Below, piece after piece: positions 1 through 11,328 of a stretch of DNA of 64,000 bases (position 1 is its first letter; the number at the start of each line of letters is the position of its first letter). A program made the position numbers and the translations under genes. Below the pieces are notes generated by a model. It made no database searches. It worked only from the letters and a program-made list of their open reading frames with translations, and was not told where the DNA came from. This DNA comes from Taiwanofungus camphoratus. Its lineage: Eukaryota > Basidiomycota > Agaricomycetes > Polyporales > Taiwanofungaceae. The DNA lies in contig CP021221.1 in assembly GCA_003999685.1 (NCBI GenBank), positions 2,108,001 to 2,172,000 on the forward strand, read 5' to 3'.

Positions 1-53
1 ATCTTGTGATTATGAAATGTGATAGCCTGTCATGACAAAAATTACGCTTGCAG

Positions 54-337
54 CCATGGCAGTCATGGTTTATGCTCTATTTACATACCACTGGCGTGCC
101 GCCTCTATTCGACGAGGTGGCCGCGGGCCGTACGATGACAGAATTGGGCCTGTAAGTCCATATGTTTTATGTGTAATTACGCCGGGCTCATTCTTGCCTA
201 CAGACAGTACTCTGTGTTGCTCTGCTCAGTGAGTGGACTAGGTCTGAGATATCTGAGTTTGTTAACTTTGAATTTTGACAGTTGCCATTGTCGTGAATTT
301 TGTTCTGCGGTTCACGCAATCAGATTCAGAGCCTTGA
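54..337 (+). CDS. VTC1: Vacuolar transporter chaperone 1 (VTC complex subunit), 3' end
   Basis: This is the C-terminal part of a DUF202-type three-helix membrane protein of the VTC complex. The complex makes polyphosphate from ATP and passes it across the vacuole membrane. The part in the window ends a transmembrane helix, then has the family signature [19 protein letters not shown] and a last helix ([20 protein letters not shown]) before a short acidic tail. Visible exons are 54-151, 204-228 (25 nt) and 282-337, joined by GT-AG introns. The first visible exon follows a cttgcag acceptor, so the start lies outside the window. The closeness to yeast Vtc1 around the GPYDDRLGPTLLC stretch and the immediate stop after the last helix favour VTC1. 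A VTC4 C-terminus is the main alternative. Confidence 0.85.
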
Positions 338-713
338 GCTCAACGTCTTGCAAAACATGATGACGACTTAAGATGCATTCTCTTGGCATCCACGACCTGG
401 CTCTGCAGCAACAGAACCACATGTAGAGATGTGGAAGGCATGACGGAAGAACATCTATATCACCATTTATGAATATCCACAGGAGTTGGCTAGAAGACTA
501 TCTCGTCTTAGGGATCATAAAACAACATCTTCTGCTTAATAGTTCATGTAATCTAACGAAGCAACTTGATCTACGCCGGCTTTCAGCAGTTCTTTGTTGC
601 AGGTTTTTCGTGACAAGTAACTTTGACTATGTGTAAGTTTTAGTGCCGCTTTGGCACGCACTCAACCGATAACTGCTAGCTCCCGATTGAATGCATGTAT
701 ATATTCGCTAAAT
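338..713. other. Convergent intergenic region VTC1 / NDUFA8
   Basis: Both flanking genes end here, so the segment should hold two 3' UTRs. I see no gene or repeat in it. Confidence 0.6.
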
Positions 714-1505
714 CTACTTCTGTACACCAGTGTAGATGGGACTGGGAACCTCGTGAATTGGAGTTTTGCCCGCCGGTGTGCCAGGGATGACTTTGACCAG
801 GCCCTGCGTCGAGAAGTTAAGCCCGAGAACCAAGCGAGACATTTCTCAAGTCAATGTTTTACTCACAAACTTCTCGAACATGCACTTGTTCAGTGTTCGC
901 TCAGGTTTACGGCACGGATAATATTCCTATCAGTCGTTTGTGAGTGAATTCTGTTACAGCCAAGATGGATCGCACAGACCTGGTTATTCTTCTCCAAACA
1001 ACTCCAATGTTGCTCGAATTCCTGGGCGCAGTTTTCTCGCATCTTAGTAATGCTGGGATACAGAAACACTGTCAATAGTCATTCCGCTTAACAGAGGACC
1101 CACGTACAGGTCTATTGCACAACGTGTGACCCTTCTACCCTCCTTCAAACAATGTTCCGGGTCCCGACTTTCCGACTTGCAGAGCATGAAGTCCTCTTAG
1201 AAGTAACGTCAATCATCAGTTCCTACCTCCAAGTCACCAAGAACGCTGGAGTGCCCCACAAGCCCTGCCGCCTCAAGATGCTCGACATCGGCACAAAAAC
1301 ATCGCTTCTCATAGAAACCAGACGAAGAGAGAATTACCATACACGCACCATGGTAGTCCTTGCAGTATGTCCCAAGGAAGAAGGAAGCACTCTTGAGCGG
1401 TGCGCTGGACACACCCAACTCTGAGACCTTCGGAATATTATCAGGAAGTGCGGTAGGGTCCCTGTAAGGCTGTGCCGACTCTGCGGGGTCGTGGTACATG
1501 CTCAT
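714..1505 (-). CDS. NDUFA8: NADH:ubiquinone oxidoreductase subunit NDUFA8 (PGIV/19 kDa)
   Basis: This is an accessory subunit of mitochondrial complex I on the intermembrane-space side, a member of the twin CX9C family. Five exons were traced on the minus strand: 1505-1349, 1195-1108, 1052-980, 926-867 and 803-714. They sum to exactly 155 codons plus stop. The conserved blocks follow in order: SAPLKSASFFLGTYCKDYHE, DFMLCKSESRDPEHCLKEGR, then ENCAQEFEQHWSCLEKNNQ and YYPCRKPERTLNKCMFEKF. The cysteines of both helix-loop-helix units are present. The start is the ATG giving MSMYHDP, which fits the usual fungal N-terminus. An upstream in-frame extension has no family support. The gene is divergent from the small gene at 1618, with about 110 bp between start codons. 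Confidence 0.93.
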
Positions 1506-1617
1506 GTTGGCGGTCGATGCACGTCGGGCGCAACCACTGTATGACGGTCGTTCAGAAACGGAACCCGTTATTAGCGGAGTTTGAACCTCGCGGCGTAGGG
1601 TCGTCTGGAGCCTAAAC

Positions 1618-2343
1618 ATGCTCTCAAAGTACAAACCTACTGCTGCGTTCAACTAGTGACTGAGGCGTTCGCTGGCATGGTATGTCAAAATTTTCTCTAC
1701 TTTGGCGCCACGCACTGATGCAGCAATTCAAAGCCACCCAAAGTTCAACCCAAGACATACATTTTGTCACTGAAGACACACAAGCTTACGGCTTTTCTTA
1801 CCGCTTCTTCGACGGATACTATCGATACAATCAAAGCCGAAGCACTGACAGCACTTCAGTCCAATGTCCTCGACGCGCCAAACCCCCATGCAGAGTTTGG
1901 GATGGACGTTGAAGAGGATCCGAGCTGGACACTGCCTAAGATCGCCACTCTGGATGACTTTGAACTGTGTAGAAGCATAAAGGAGAAAGGAAGGCCAACG
2001 GGAAAGTACGAAGTACTCGAGGGAGACGCGGTCGCGAGGAACGCGCTTGTAAACTGGGAGGCAGTCTTTGTCCAATTCCGAGATAGCAATGGTGAGTGTG
2101 GTGCATCGTCCATTACGAGTGGCGCATCCCATTATACCTTTATATTCAATCGACGCGTTCCGTCCCTTTTGCATAAATGGCTCTGCACTTCCAAATCACA
2201 ACATCGACCATGTATCAACAAATCACCAAGGCGAATTGCAACCTGTCAAAGTTTCCCTACCCTCTGTGTTCGACGAAGAAGACGAAGAAGAACTGTCGGC
2301 AATACGCAAGGGGAAGCGGAAAGCACCTCTAGAGTCCATTTAA
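1618..2343 (+). CDS. Small acidic protein with ubiquitin-like N-terminal region (unassigned)
   Basis: I do not recognise a named family. A consistent model has exons 1618-1628 (11 nt), 1724-2091 and 2231-2343. It gives 163 residues with no frame conflict and good splice sites (aaa|gtacaa, gatgcag). The N-terminus has a beta-strand and helix pattern (TYILSLKTHKLTAFL, then DTIKAEALTALQS) like a ubiquitin-like fold. A middle block reads GKYEVLEGDAVARNALVNWE. The C-terminus is very acidic (DEEDEEEL) and then basic (RKGKRKAP). The start exon is inferred only from splice phase. Translation could also begin at 1682, with a different N-terminus. It shares a short bidirectional promoter with NDUFA8. 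Confidence 0.6.
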
Positions 2344-2528
2344 ACTTTCGTGATCTGATAGCTCTTGTTGATCTTCCCTCGTCGAAAATATTGTGACCTC
2401 TGTAGGCATAATACAAGCTAATATGCTTGAGTGCACGAACCCTGGTGATGTAACCTGCCTCGTTCAAGCCTCCACGTGAGTATTTCGTTGTCGGGACGTG
2501 TCTGTAGGAGATCTTGTGTTAGGAATCT

Positions 2529-3204
2529 TCAGCTCTGCGCACTCATAGGGTCGGAGTATTTCGCCCGCCAAGTCCTAAGAGTCAATGGAAGTAAAGCAGC
2601 TGCTACCCGCCGTCCTTCCTCGGTGAGCAGGTTGTATGTCGAGCATGCGTTCCACTACAAGCGCAGCAATAATATAAACATCTTGACAGCCGTGCAAATG
2701 ACACAGACGAACCGTGTCCATGACGTCTACCTGTATTCCTGTTTGGTTCAGGTATTGACGGAGATTAGGAGGAACCAGGGATACTTTCTTGCCTGTACCG
2801 AAAAGGAGGATTTCTGGGGTAGATAACATCGGATAACAATATCCGTCACTCAATTGTGAACCCACAAGAATAGGCTGTAGATGCTCACCAGGTTTCGGTA
2901 CAACAATCTCAAATATCTCGAAATGTTTCTTGTCCCACCCTTCCCATTGCTTCTCAGGTACGTCCCACAAGAACACCTTTCCGTCGAGAAATATACATGC
3001 AGAAGGTAATATCAGTCCGTCGGCGAGCTGTATGCCTTCAGACGTGATAGTTTTGACCTGGAGTGTTGAAGGGGGAAGACCTTCGAGGATGTTTGTGAGC
3101 CCGCCGGATGTGTTACGTATGTACGTAGAAGCGTGAAAGAGGCGTAAACTTGAAGCAGCTGTTCGAGACGAACGATGAAGGGCACGAGTGAGTACGGTGG
3201 CCAT
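2529..3204 (-). CDS. NDUFAF3: Complex I assembly factor NDUFAF3 homologue (Mth938/DUF498 domain)
   Basis: NDUFAF3 is a mitochondrial matrix protein needed early in complex I assembly. Two exons, 3204-2713 and 2654-2529, give 205 residues. The first 30 or so residues (MATVLTRALHRSSRTAASS onward) are basic and Ser-rich, as in a mitochondrial presequence. The Mth938-like domain follows, with PEILLFGTGKKVSLVPPNLR, then GIQVDVMDT and, across the intron, NACSTYNLLTEEGRRVAAAL, which is the family's conserved C-terminal half. The start chosen is the ATG directly before the presequence. It is divergent from SWC4, with about 215 bp between starts. Confidence 0.9.
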
Positions 3205-3419
3205 ACTGAAGAAACACGAAGCTTTCAACTTGAAATGATTGGGTAAACACCTAATTGAATTGACATAAATAATACTTATTATACATAACATGTGCATAAA
3301 TAATTCATAGTGGGCTCACAAGACTCCCTTATACCTCTGTATTCCTCAGTTCGCAGCTTGCATTGCCAAGGCCTTGCTATTTGGATAGCCTTGAACCCCT
3401 GATCTTACTGGCAATTTAG

Positions 3420-5380
3420 ATGGCTGGCGCATCAGCAGCAGACGTGCGGAGCATTCTGTCGCTCCCAAATCCCTCTACACCAGGGCCCTCTCAGCCTCGC
3501 AAACCTCCAAATACAATTGAACGATCCCGAAAGCCAGAGGGTATCTCCAGGGAGCTTTATTCTTTAATTGGACCATCTGCACCAACCCTTGCTGCCCAGC
3601 TTGCCAAGCCGCGCCTGAAGCAGAAACCGAACCTCGGTAGCGGAGGCAGGGTCAAATGGTGAAGCCCTGAATCTAGTGCCTGACAACAGCCGGACAGAAG
3701 CTCATATCAAGCTTACTGCTAGGGAATGGAGACCGTTTAATAATGGTGCTAGAACTGATTCATTGCTGCTCTCGCACTGGGTGAAAGCTGGGACTGCTCC
3801 GAATGCTGGTATGCTCAGCTCTTATTTACTTCTCGCGCATGACTACAATGTCAGGCCCATGTATTATTCAGAATACCCTTTTGCAAAATATAATGTCCAA
3901 CCTATGGCTTTTGTCTATTCTCAAGATGAATACACTCGCTTTCTCGAAGGTAAGTCTAATCCATGACATGCTCGTCTCATCAAATCCCTAGCAATAAGAG
4001 TAAAGACCAGGATTGGACTAAGGAAGAAACCGACTACTTGTTCGATCTTGTCAGAGAGTATGACTCGCGATTCTACGTCGTCAGTGATCGTTACGACTTT
4101 CCTAATGGAACACAGAGGAGTCTCGAGGTACGCCTGGTGGACATTCTGCGTCAGTCCGAATGTAGTCTGACATTGACGTTTAGGATTTGAAAGATAGGTA
4201 TCTCAGCGTGTGCCGTAAACTTGTAAGGAATAGGCCATGCGCAGGCGACGAAGCAAGCAAAGCGCAGCTTTTGTCGAGTCTTCAGTTCGATAAAGGTAAG
4301 TAACTTCGATCGAATTGCCTGAAAGGATCCCGATGGGAACGTCCTCTCTACTTCAGATAGAGAAATCACACGCAAAAAGTACATAGCCAGCCTTGAGAAC
4401 CGTACAGCGGATCAGAAGGCAGAAGAAGACGCCCTCTACATCGAACTCAAACGGCTTGAGCAGAACGAACGGCGCTTCAGGAAGGATCGTGACGAGCTAC
4501 TGCGAACGCTGCTCGGTATTGAGTCCGGGTTGTCTGATATCCAGGTGGATGAGGACAGCCTAATCGGAGGGCAGGTTGACACGCGGCGGAAGAAGAAGGG
4601 AGGAGCCGTTGGTAATGCAGAATTGGACACGCCGGTTTCAGCGACGCCTTCTAGCTCGAATCTCATCTCTCTTGGTCAGCCTGTTCAAAAACGTGCACAA
4701 TCCGCAAAGTCTGCTGCGTATGGTACTGGTGTTTCTTTCATCCTGATATCCAGAATCTGACACTTAACATTGTCGTGCTCCCGCAGATGCCCTGCACTGT
4801 ATACACCGCACCGATGTGCCGCCGTCCACCGGACCCGTAACCAAGGCTGCACATCAGCCCGTCTACCTCCGGTCATACAAGCTTCCCGCACCCAAGCTGA
4901 CGGCGGCAGCAAAAGTCGCGCAGGCACTAGGAGAGCTTGGTATCTCCCATACACGCCTCGTCATGCCCACTCGCGATAACTGTGCGCAACTCGAGAGCTT
5001 GCTGGAAGCGACCGCGGCGTTAGTAGAGATAAAGAAGGTTGTGGACAAAGTAGAGCAAGACATTCGGGTACTCAAAATGAGATTGGCCAACCGAGATAGC
5101 GAGGGCGCTGAGGATGGGGTGGGTACCGGTGATGCTGCACCAACCCCGATGGACGTAGATGAAGGGAATGATGGCGAAGGCGAAGACGATGGGAGGGCAC
5201 AGAGTGTTGTCAGCACGAGGAGCACGAGGAGTGGACGGAGCCGAAAGCAGGTTTGTGATCTGGTTGTCTCGTCCGACTCTCGCTCATCAGTACCTTCAGT
5301 CGCGGCGTTCAATGTCGATATCGTCGGTAGATACCTCAGCAACAGGCGCCATCAAGAGGCAAAAGCGTTACAGGGACTGA
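3420..5380 (+). CDS. SWC4: SWR1/NuA4 complex subunit Swc4 (DMAP1 family)
   Basis: Swc4 is a shared subunit of the SWR1 (H2A.Z exchange) and NuA4 (histone acetylation) complexes in the nucleus. About eight exons are spliced. The N-terminal block reads SRELYSLIGPSAPTLAAQL and GGRVKWEWRPFNN. The SANT/Myb-like domain follows (DQDWTKEETDYLFDLVREYD, FYVVSDRYDF, LKDRYLSVCRKL). After it come a coiled coil (ALYIELKRLEQNERRF) and the DMAP1 domain (GVHRT-like segment, PSTGPVTKAAHQPVYLRSYK). The tail is acidic and Ser-rich and ends GAIKRQKRYRD. The first intron starts after residue VKW (donor at 3659). The last exon begins near 5318. The start is the first ATG of the MAGASAADVR motif, which is usual for the family. 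Confidence 0.92.
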
Positions 5381-5669
5381 ATTCTCGTATCATACATAGT
5401 ATTGTAGCGTATGTAATATGCATGTACGCATAGCTGCAGTTACTCCTCCAGACCCTGCAGTTATTTATCTTCGTGTCCGCGGCTGGTGTAGCGCAGTACA
5501 TAAATGTTGACGCGTCTGCATTGTCGATCGTGAAGTTCCTGGACTCAGTACTGCTCGGTGTACGTTTACCGCGGCCTTCGCTCGTCAATCGCGGAAAATA
5601 TAACCATTCCATATACATTCTTGTTTTGAAAGGTACTGTGCACCTTCAGCTTCAACCTCCAAGAATTGC

Positions 5670-7187
5670 ATGCTGCCCGTTCCGCGATCTGCGTTGAAGG
5701 CCACTTGTGGGTTTCCAGGGATTAAGGCCTTCGCCAGCAGAAACTTGTCTCTGAATCCAAACCACTCAATATACATCTCAAATTCCACTAACCCATATTT
5801 CAACCTTAGTCTCGAAGATTGGTGAAGTCCTTCGCTTTCCGAGTGTGATGCAGTTTCCACTTACTCCTGCTTTGTTGCTAGGCTCTTCAGACACAAATCC
5901 CCGAAGGAACCCTTGCTACTACTATATCGCGACGAACCATGTGTGGTCATAGGGCGGAACCAAAACCCTTGGAAAGAGGTGAATATGCGTGCTTTGCGCA
6001 GAACAGGAGTACCCTTCATCAGAAGACGAAGCGGTGGAGGAACAGTGTATCATGTGTGTCTCACCTGAATGATTGTGCTCGCTCAATAACTTACTTGGCT
6101 GGGCTGAAGGACCTCGGGAACACCAACTTTTCTGTTCACCTACCCCGCACCTCATTTGATCGGCATGCGACCGCTCAAGTGGTCCTGAGTGCTGTTCGCT
6201 CGCTGGGTATTGACGCACGCGTGAATGACAGGAACGACATCTGCGTGGGCGAAGCCAAGATAAGTCATCACGGTTTCCTCCCTACCCGGGTACCATTGTA
6301 TCCGGCGACACAACCGACACTTGGCTGAAGTTGGCTCAGACACGTCTCGGGATCGGCGTACAAAATCGTCAACAATCGCGCATACCATCATGGAACCATG
6401 TTAATTTCAACAAGGTTGGACTTGTTGGGAGATTTGCTCCGCTCAAACAAGGTGATCAGACTTTCCTGTTAGGCGAAAGAACCCGTTTTGAGGAACCAAT
6501 GACACAGGAAAGTATGGACACGAAGGGGGTGGCATCCGTCCGGTCTCCTGTTTGTAATTTGCAACAGTTTCTTCGCACAATCGACCACGCAAGTTTCGTG
6601 GACGCTGTCATCAGTGCCTTCCGTAAAGAATACAATGTACATGAACAGGCATGTTGTCCGGTGTTTCGCTCGAATTGACATAAACGAGACTTTGTATATG
6701 TCAGGTGCATATTGTAGAAGAGGATCAGATTACGACAAACATTGACTACATTCGAAACGGCATGGCTGAACTGCCGGTACGTCTTCCAATCTGTATCACA
6801 GTGATCATCGTCCCACGTCCCTCATCGGCTACAGAACTGGGAATGGGCGTTCGGACAGACTCCTGAATTCACTCACACTATCCAACATTCATTCAAGTGG
6901 GGTGACGTGGTGGGTCAACCAGCACCTCTTGTCAGCTCCACTAACACCTTGCACTCATCCAGATGGCAAAAATCCACTCCAAACACGGAGTCATACTTGG
7001 CTGCTCCCTAACAGCGTCCGCATCTGTGGGGGCCCCGCGGAGCTCGCGACTGCAAGAGCTAGCTGCAAGGTTAGAAAACCAAAAGTATGGATTTGTGGAC
7101 GAGAGCGGGCTGGGTGTTGAGAGCTGGGACGAAGCCAACTATTTGCACGATGTATGGCAGTGGATGAAAGCGGAAATGGACAGCTGA
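5670..7187 (+). CDS. AIM22: Lipoate-protein ligase, mitochondrial (Aim22/LplA family)
   Basis: The protein attaches lipoyl groups to the E2 subunits of mitochondrial 2-oxoacid dehydrogenases and the glycine cleavage H protein. The N-terminus is Ala/Arg/Ser-rich, followed by YISNSTNPYFNLSLEDW, then LLLLYRDEPCVVIGRNQNPW and RRRSGGGTVYHD (the lipoyl-AMP pocket). Next come DICVGEAKISGSAYKIVNNR and YHHGTMLISTRLDLLGDLL, the LplA catalytic core with the conserved Lys. The C-terminus has WEWAFGQTPEFTH. At least seven short introns are needed, including one that splits the Trp codon of LEDW at about 5820. The start is the first in-frame ATG (MLPVPRSALK), which gives a plausible targeting peptide. Opposite-strand reading frames over this gene are shadows. 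Confidence 0.9.
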
Positions 7188-8017
7188 TTTGACTGCGGTC
7201 CCACGTCTGTTCTGGTTCTCGAGGCTAGGTGTGAGCAGCAGCCTTGCAAAAACAGCAAGCGCGTTCGGTAGCAAACTCGTGGTGTGCAGCTGTCTGAATA
7301 CTGTATTATTCTACCGCGTCATGACGCCCTCTCCGTGTACCACACACTACTCGTATCGAAGCCTTCCGGCGCTATGGGATCCGTCTGGCAAGTGGGCGCG
7401 ATGAGATTCGGGAATTTGTAGACAGGGCCAGAAAGACGTACTCTCTGCCCACGGAAATGCCCCGTCAACCGCTTGTCCCGGTCCATCATCATCGAGTCCC
7501 ACGCATCGATGCCGTGTCTGACAGGCTACAAGAGCAATACGCGCGAGGCGAGCGTCCGCCCGTCAATTCGCTGCACACCTGCAACGACGAAAGACCAAAC
7601 GCCTACCTTTCCCTGGTTCTGTGCTCGCTTGGAGACATTCATCAGCGTCCCTCCGGCGAAGAACGTGAGCGTGAGCAGGCCTGAGGGCAAATCCGTCAGC
7701 ATGCGGGACGCGGTGTTATGGCCTGGAGCATGATGCACCGGATGGAATAAGGGCTTCCCAAGGGATAGGCATGTTGTGCTAGCTCTGCTGCAGACAGAGC
7801 CCAAGTCAGTGTGTTTCTCTCTAGTGGACGTGCTGAGTCCGTTGAGAAGTGTGACTATGGGTTGCGTGACAGTCACGCCATTAAATAGATACAAATTCAT
7901 TTCGAGAAACACAGGGTGCAACAAAAGTATGTACAATGATCCGATGCATGTTCCTCCTACTGAGACCTCTTCCTATCCTATTTTCCTTCTGTGCGATGGT
8001 TTACAACGCTGCGGCAC
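7188..8017. other. Region between two 3' ends with an orphan coding-like fragment
   Basis: The region lies between the stop of the lipoate ligase and the stop of the GMC gene. On the plus strand, an open frame at about 7340-7690 reads smoothly (EAFRRYGIRLASGRDEIREF, then DRARKTYSLPTEMPRQPL and DAVSDRLQEQYARGERPP), with charged helical composition. It has no ATG of its own and no family I recognise. A minus-strand frame at 7526-7936 is an alternative. Neither could be given a start, so I do not call a gene. It could be a decayed gene or a missed terminal exon. Confidence 0.35.
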
Positions 8018-11000
8018 TCAAAGGATGGCATTCGCCCTTGATGATGTCCGCAGCTGATTCCCCACGCAGTGAAGATTACTGTATATGAATTGAAACAGAA
8101 ACCGCTTACCTTGCTCGGCCATTGAATAAACAGTGGCTATCGCATTGATAGTCAGATAAAAATCCCCGATAACGACATTTCCCACAGGACGGTCATCAAG
8201 TATCTCTCACCTTGAGTATGCGCACCGAATTGCAGCGGGACTACAGAAAGATCAACGACGCGAAGATTGTTCGTGCCATACACCTGTGATCAAGCCTGTG
8301 TTGGTGTGCATCACCTGTACATCACGCAGACTGGGGTACCTTCAGTTCTGGATCGACCACTCCTCCGCTCGTCTTGGGAAGCATCGAGCAAGAGCCCGCG
8401 GTGTCTGGTCATCGTGCCAACATAAGCTGGCTTCACGGATAGAAATGAACATTTTTACGCCAAGTCGTGCTGAAGTTTTTCTTGATCCAAGCTGTGCGAA
8501 CGAGGTTAAATAAAACGAGATCAAACGGGAAGCCGGCTTGGAGCGACTCACCGTGGAGCTGGGCATCATCTTCGACTTCGGAACCAGGATTTAATTCTTT
8601 CACTATGGAAATTGTGAGTCAGGACACTTTGCCACACACGGCTGAAGTCAGCCATCTTCTTAGCCCTCACGTACCAACCATGTCCTTAAGCGGCTCGATG
8701 TTGGCCAGGTTCCTGACGAACTTCACCATTTCGACCCATACCTCCAAATCTGGAACAGCCGTGTCTATCAGCCAATCCTCTTCTCGTCATGATCCAAATG
8801 TGCAAGTACCAGTTTCTTGCTCCAGATATCTAGGGTCGAATTCCGGATCCTTCCGAGGATCAGCCGACGCGCAATGCTGTGAACGATGAACGCAGGGCGA
8901 TTCAGCGGGCCCATCAGGACATGCAGGAGGACACTGACAATGGTCCCTCTGGAGAGGCAATGGTTCATTGCGACCAACATGGTCAAGTAGCGTCGGCCCT
9001 CCGCAGGAGCGTCTGAGGCGCTGCAATCAGACCATCAATTGTCACACCACGCAACGATGCCTGACATACTGGGGGCCGACAAGAAGCCCGGGAAGCTGAT
9101 GATCTCACAGCCGGGCACGCCCTTCTGCCATCGGTCAAACTGGATCTTGTACTGGTCCAGCAAACCAGGCGGATAGGCAGCCGTGTTCTTCGTGATCCTT
9201 TCCTTGGCCGCCTGAAAGATGGAGTCGGCCTTGGAGGAGAGCATTTGGAGCGGGACGAAGGCGAATCCGATGATACCGATCGTGTAGATACCCGATCCGG
9301 ACGCGCTGAGGAGGGAGGGGGAAGAGTCCGTCCGGCCAACGTGAATGTTATGATTGGGAAATGCTACCACATATATAACGTACTGGAGTTCAACATGCTT
9401 TGCCGCGACTGCCGGGTCTCGCAGCAAGTCTAGCGTATCGAACTCGACATCATCGTGAAGCTCTGGGTGCAGTGTACATTCCATCATCGCGACAATCTAT
9501 TTCACCACACGGACTACGCACCGAAGCTGACCCCAATGAAGACATGCTCTTGTGCGTTCCGGCCTACACCGGGAAGCTCAATCTTCAAGGGGACTTCAAT
9601 CTTCTCGAGCACTTCCTTGTCACCGATGCCGGAAAGCTCCAAGATCTGCGGCGACTTCAGCGCCCTAGACGCACCCGCCGACATCAGACAGGCGTGCAAA
9701 GAGATGACTTGGCGAGAGGAGGTTCACCGACCCGGTAGACAGAACAACTTCCTTCCTGGCATTGACTGTGTACGTCTTGCTATCATATTCGAATTCCACG
9801 CCCACGGCAGAAAGCTTTCCATTCCCCGTCGTCTCCGTCAGAACTCTATTCACAAGCGCAGAGACGAGGACCGTGAGATTCGGGCGGTCCTTATTTGGGA
9901 GGTAGAACGCCTGCGCATATATGCATCAATTCATACGGACAACAGTGTTGGCGAAGTTGTGCAACCCACAGTTGTGGCGTATGTCCGTGTGTGCTTGATC
10001 GGGTCGTATGTATTGGGAGCGAAGTAGACGCCAGTGGGCTGATTTCGTCCGATGTCTAGCGCTTCAACCTTCCTTGGCATACAATAGATTGCAGACGTAC
10101 ATCACCGCTTAGCTACGGGATAGGAGGACATGCATGTCAGCAGACTCTTACTGCAGGGGGGTAGATATGATGCCGCTTACTGGGTTGGGTGCTACAGGAA
10201 GCCCAGCATTTATCAAAGTCTAGCATAGATAATGTAAAAGTCAAAGATGAGATGATATTTCATGAAGCCGGCTTTCTTTCGTACCTGTTGCACTTGCAGT
10301 TCCGCTTTATCGATCTTTGCAGGATAGGCAAGTGCGAGAGGGCCTAGTGAGGAAAAATCTCTGTGTCGGTAAGCAAATGAATTCATGTGTAGATGCATTA
10401 CCTTCCCTGCCAATTCTCCAAGTATCAAATTTCAGGTTGAGTTTCTTCTGCACGTCGTCCTTTGGCGGTACGAATCTTTGGGGACAGGAGTAATCTTAGC
10501 AAAACTACCAATGAATCACTTTGCATGCCCAGTCGAAGTACCCTTCGGTTCTCTCCAGATACTTCTCATAGTTGTTCCAATTCCAGCCGGGGTTTCCTAG
10601 CCGTTCAAAGTCTGCCGGAAACAATCAATTAAAGAACATGAAACGCCTTCTGCGCGCAGTTACCATTGATATCCTCAGCGTGAGGCTTCGTGTAGCACAT
10701 AAAGTTGATTCCAGAGCTTCCGCCGAGGCCTTTCCCTCTGCAGGATGTTTCGAGCGTCGACGAGGGACACTTTTGGCGCGCATATAAGGACCTCACCTGA
10801 ACCAGAGCTGCTGAGCGTCATCACAGTACTTTTGCTTCGTCTGGGAACGGGACAGAGGTCTTCAACATATACAAATTACATATAGACATCAATACCCACC
10901 GTCTGATAGGTCCAAGAATGAGACTCGTTGCCGAAATGAGTGCCATACGAGGCAGGGCGCACTACAAAGGGCAAACGTCAGCGAGTAACGATTAGTAGGT

Positions 11001-11328
11001 TGCGTTTAGACCGCATACGTATGGCAGGGTCGTCGATATTGGCTTGTCCGGCTTCCAGGACAAGCACAGAAACGCCAGGGTCTTCGGTGAGCCTCGCGGC
11101 GAGCGTGAGACCGGCCGTCTGACGGTTGCAAATGCCATGTCAATCCCCCATGAGAGAGCCCACTTTAACGCAGACGCGAAAAGCTGACTCACGCCGCCGC
11201 CTGTGACAATGTGGATCGATATGGACGGGGATCAGTCAACACATTTGAGCATCATTTGATGGCGGGATCTCACCGCAGATGATGTAGTCGAAGAAATGGT
11301 ACGCGACGGCGTCCAGAGTGGCGGACAT
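8018..11328 (-). CDS. GMC oxidoreductase (FAD-dependent alcohol oxidase/dehydrogenase type)
   Basis: This is an FAD enzyme of the glucose-methanol-choline family that oxidises alcohols or related substrates. It is spliced from well over ten exons. The N-terminus has the FAD dinucleotide motif (DYIICGGGTAGL) and VLVLEAGQANIDDPAI. Then come QLWFRGKGLGGSSGINF (GMC signature 1), YPAKIDKAEL, and SPQILELSGIGDKEVLEKI (signature 2). The C-terminus has WHTAGSCSMLPKTSGGVVDP, with the proposed catalytic His, and QFGAHTQATVYSMAEQAADI. The GGG of the FAD motif is encoded across an 8-nt exon at 11193-11200. There is no signal peptide, so it is probably intracellular, as in the alcohol/methanol oxidase branch. 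I cannot assign the substrate. No internal break is needed: frame changes fall at normal introns, such as the one inside SRGTI|HCASADP near 8870-8930. Confidence 0.88.

Noticed and set aside
780-840. Sequence resembling a 5S-like 'gaagttaagcccgag' core
   Set aside because: It lies in the last intron of NDUFA8 and the remaining 5S structure is missing.
5585-5860. Minus-strand frame with smooth protein-like sequence
   Set aside because: It lies opposite the N-terminus of the lipoate ligase, which has clear homology on the plus strand.
8018-11328. GMC gene as a pseudogene because its frame changes often
   Set aside because: Every frame change I examined falls at a normal GT-AG intron and all catalytic motifs are present.
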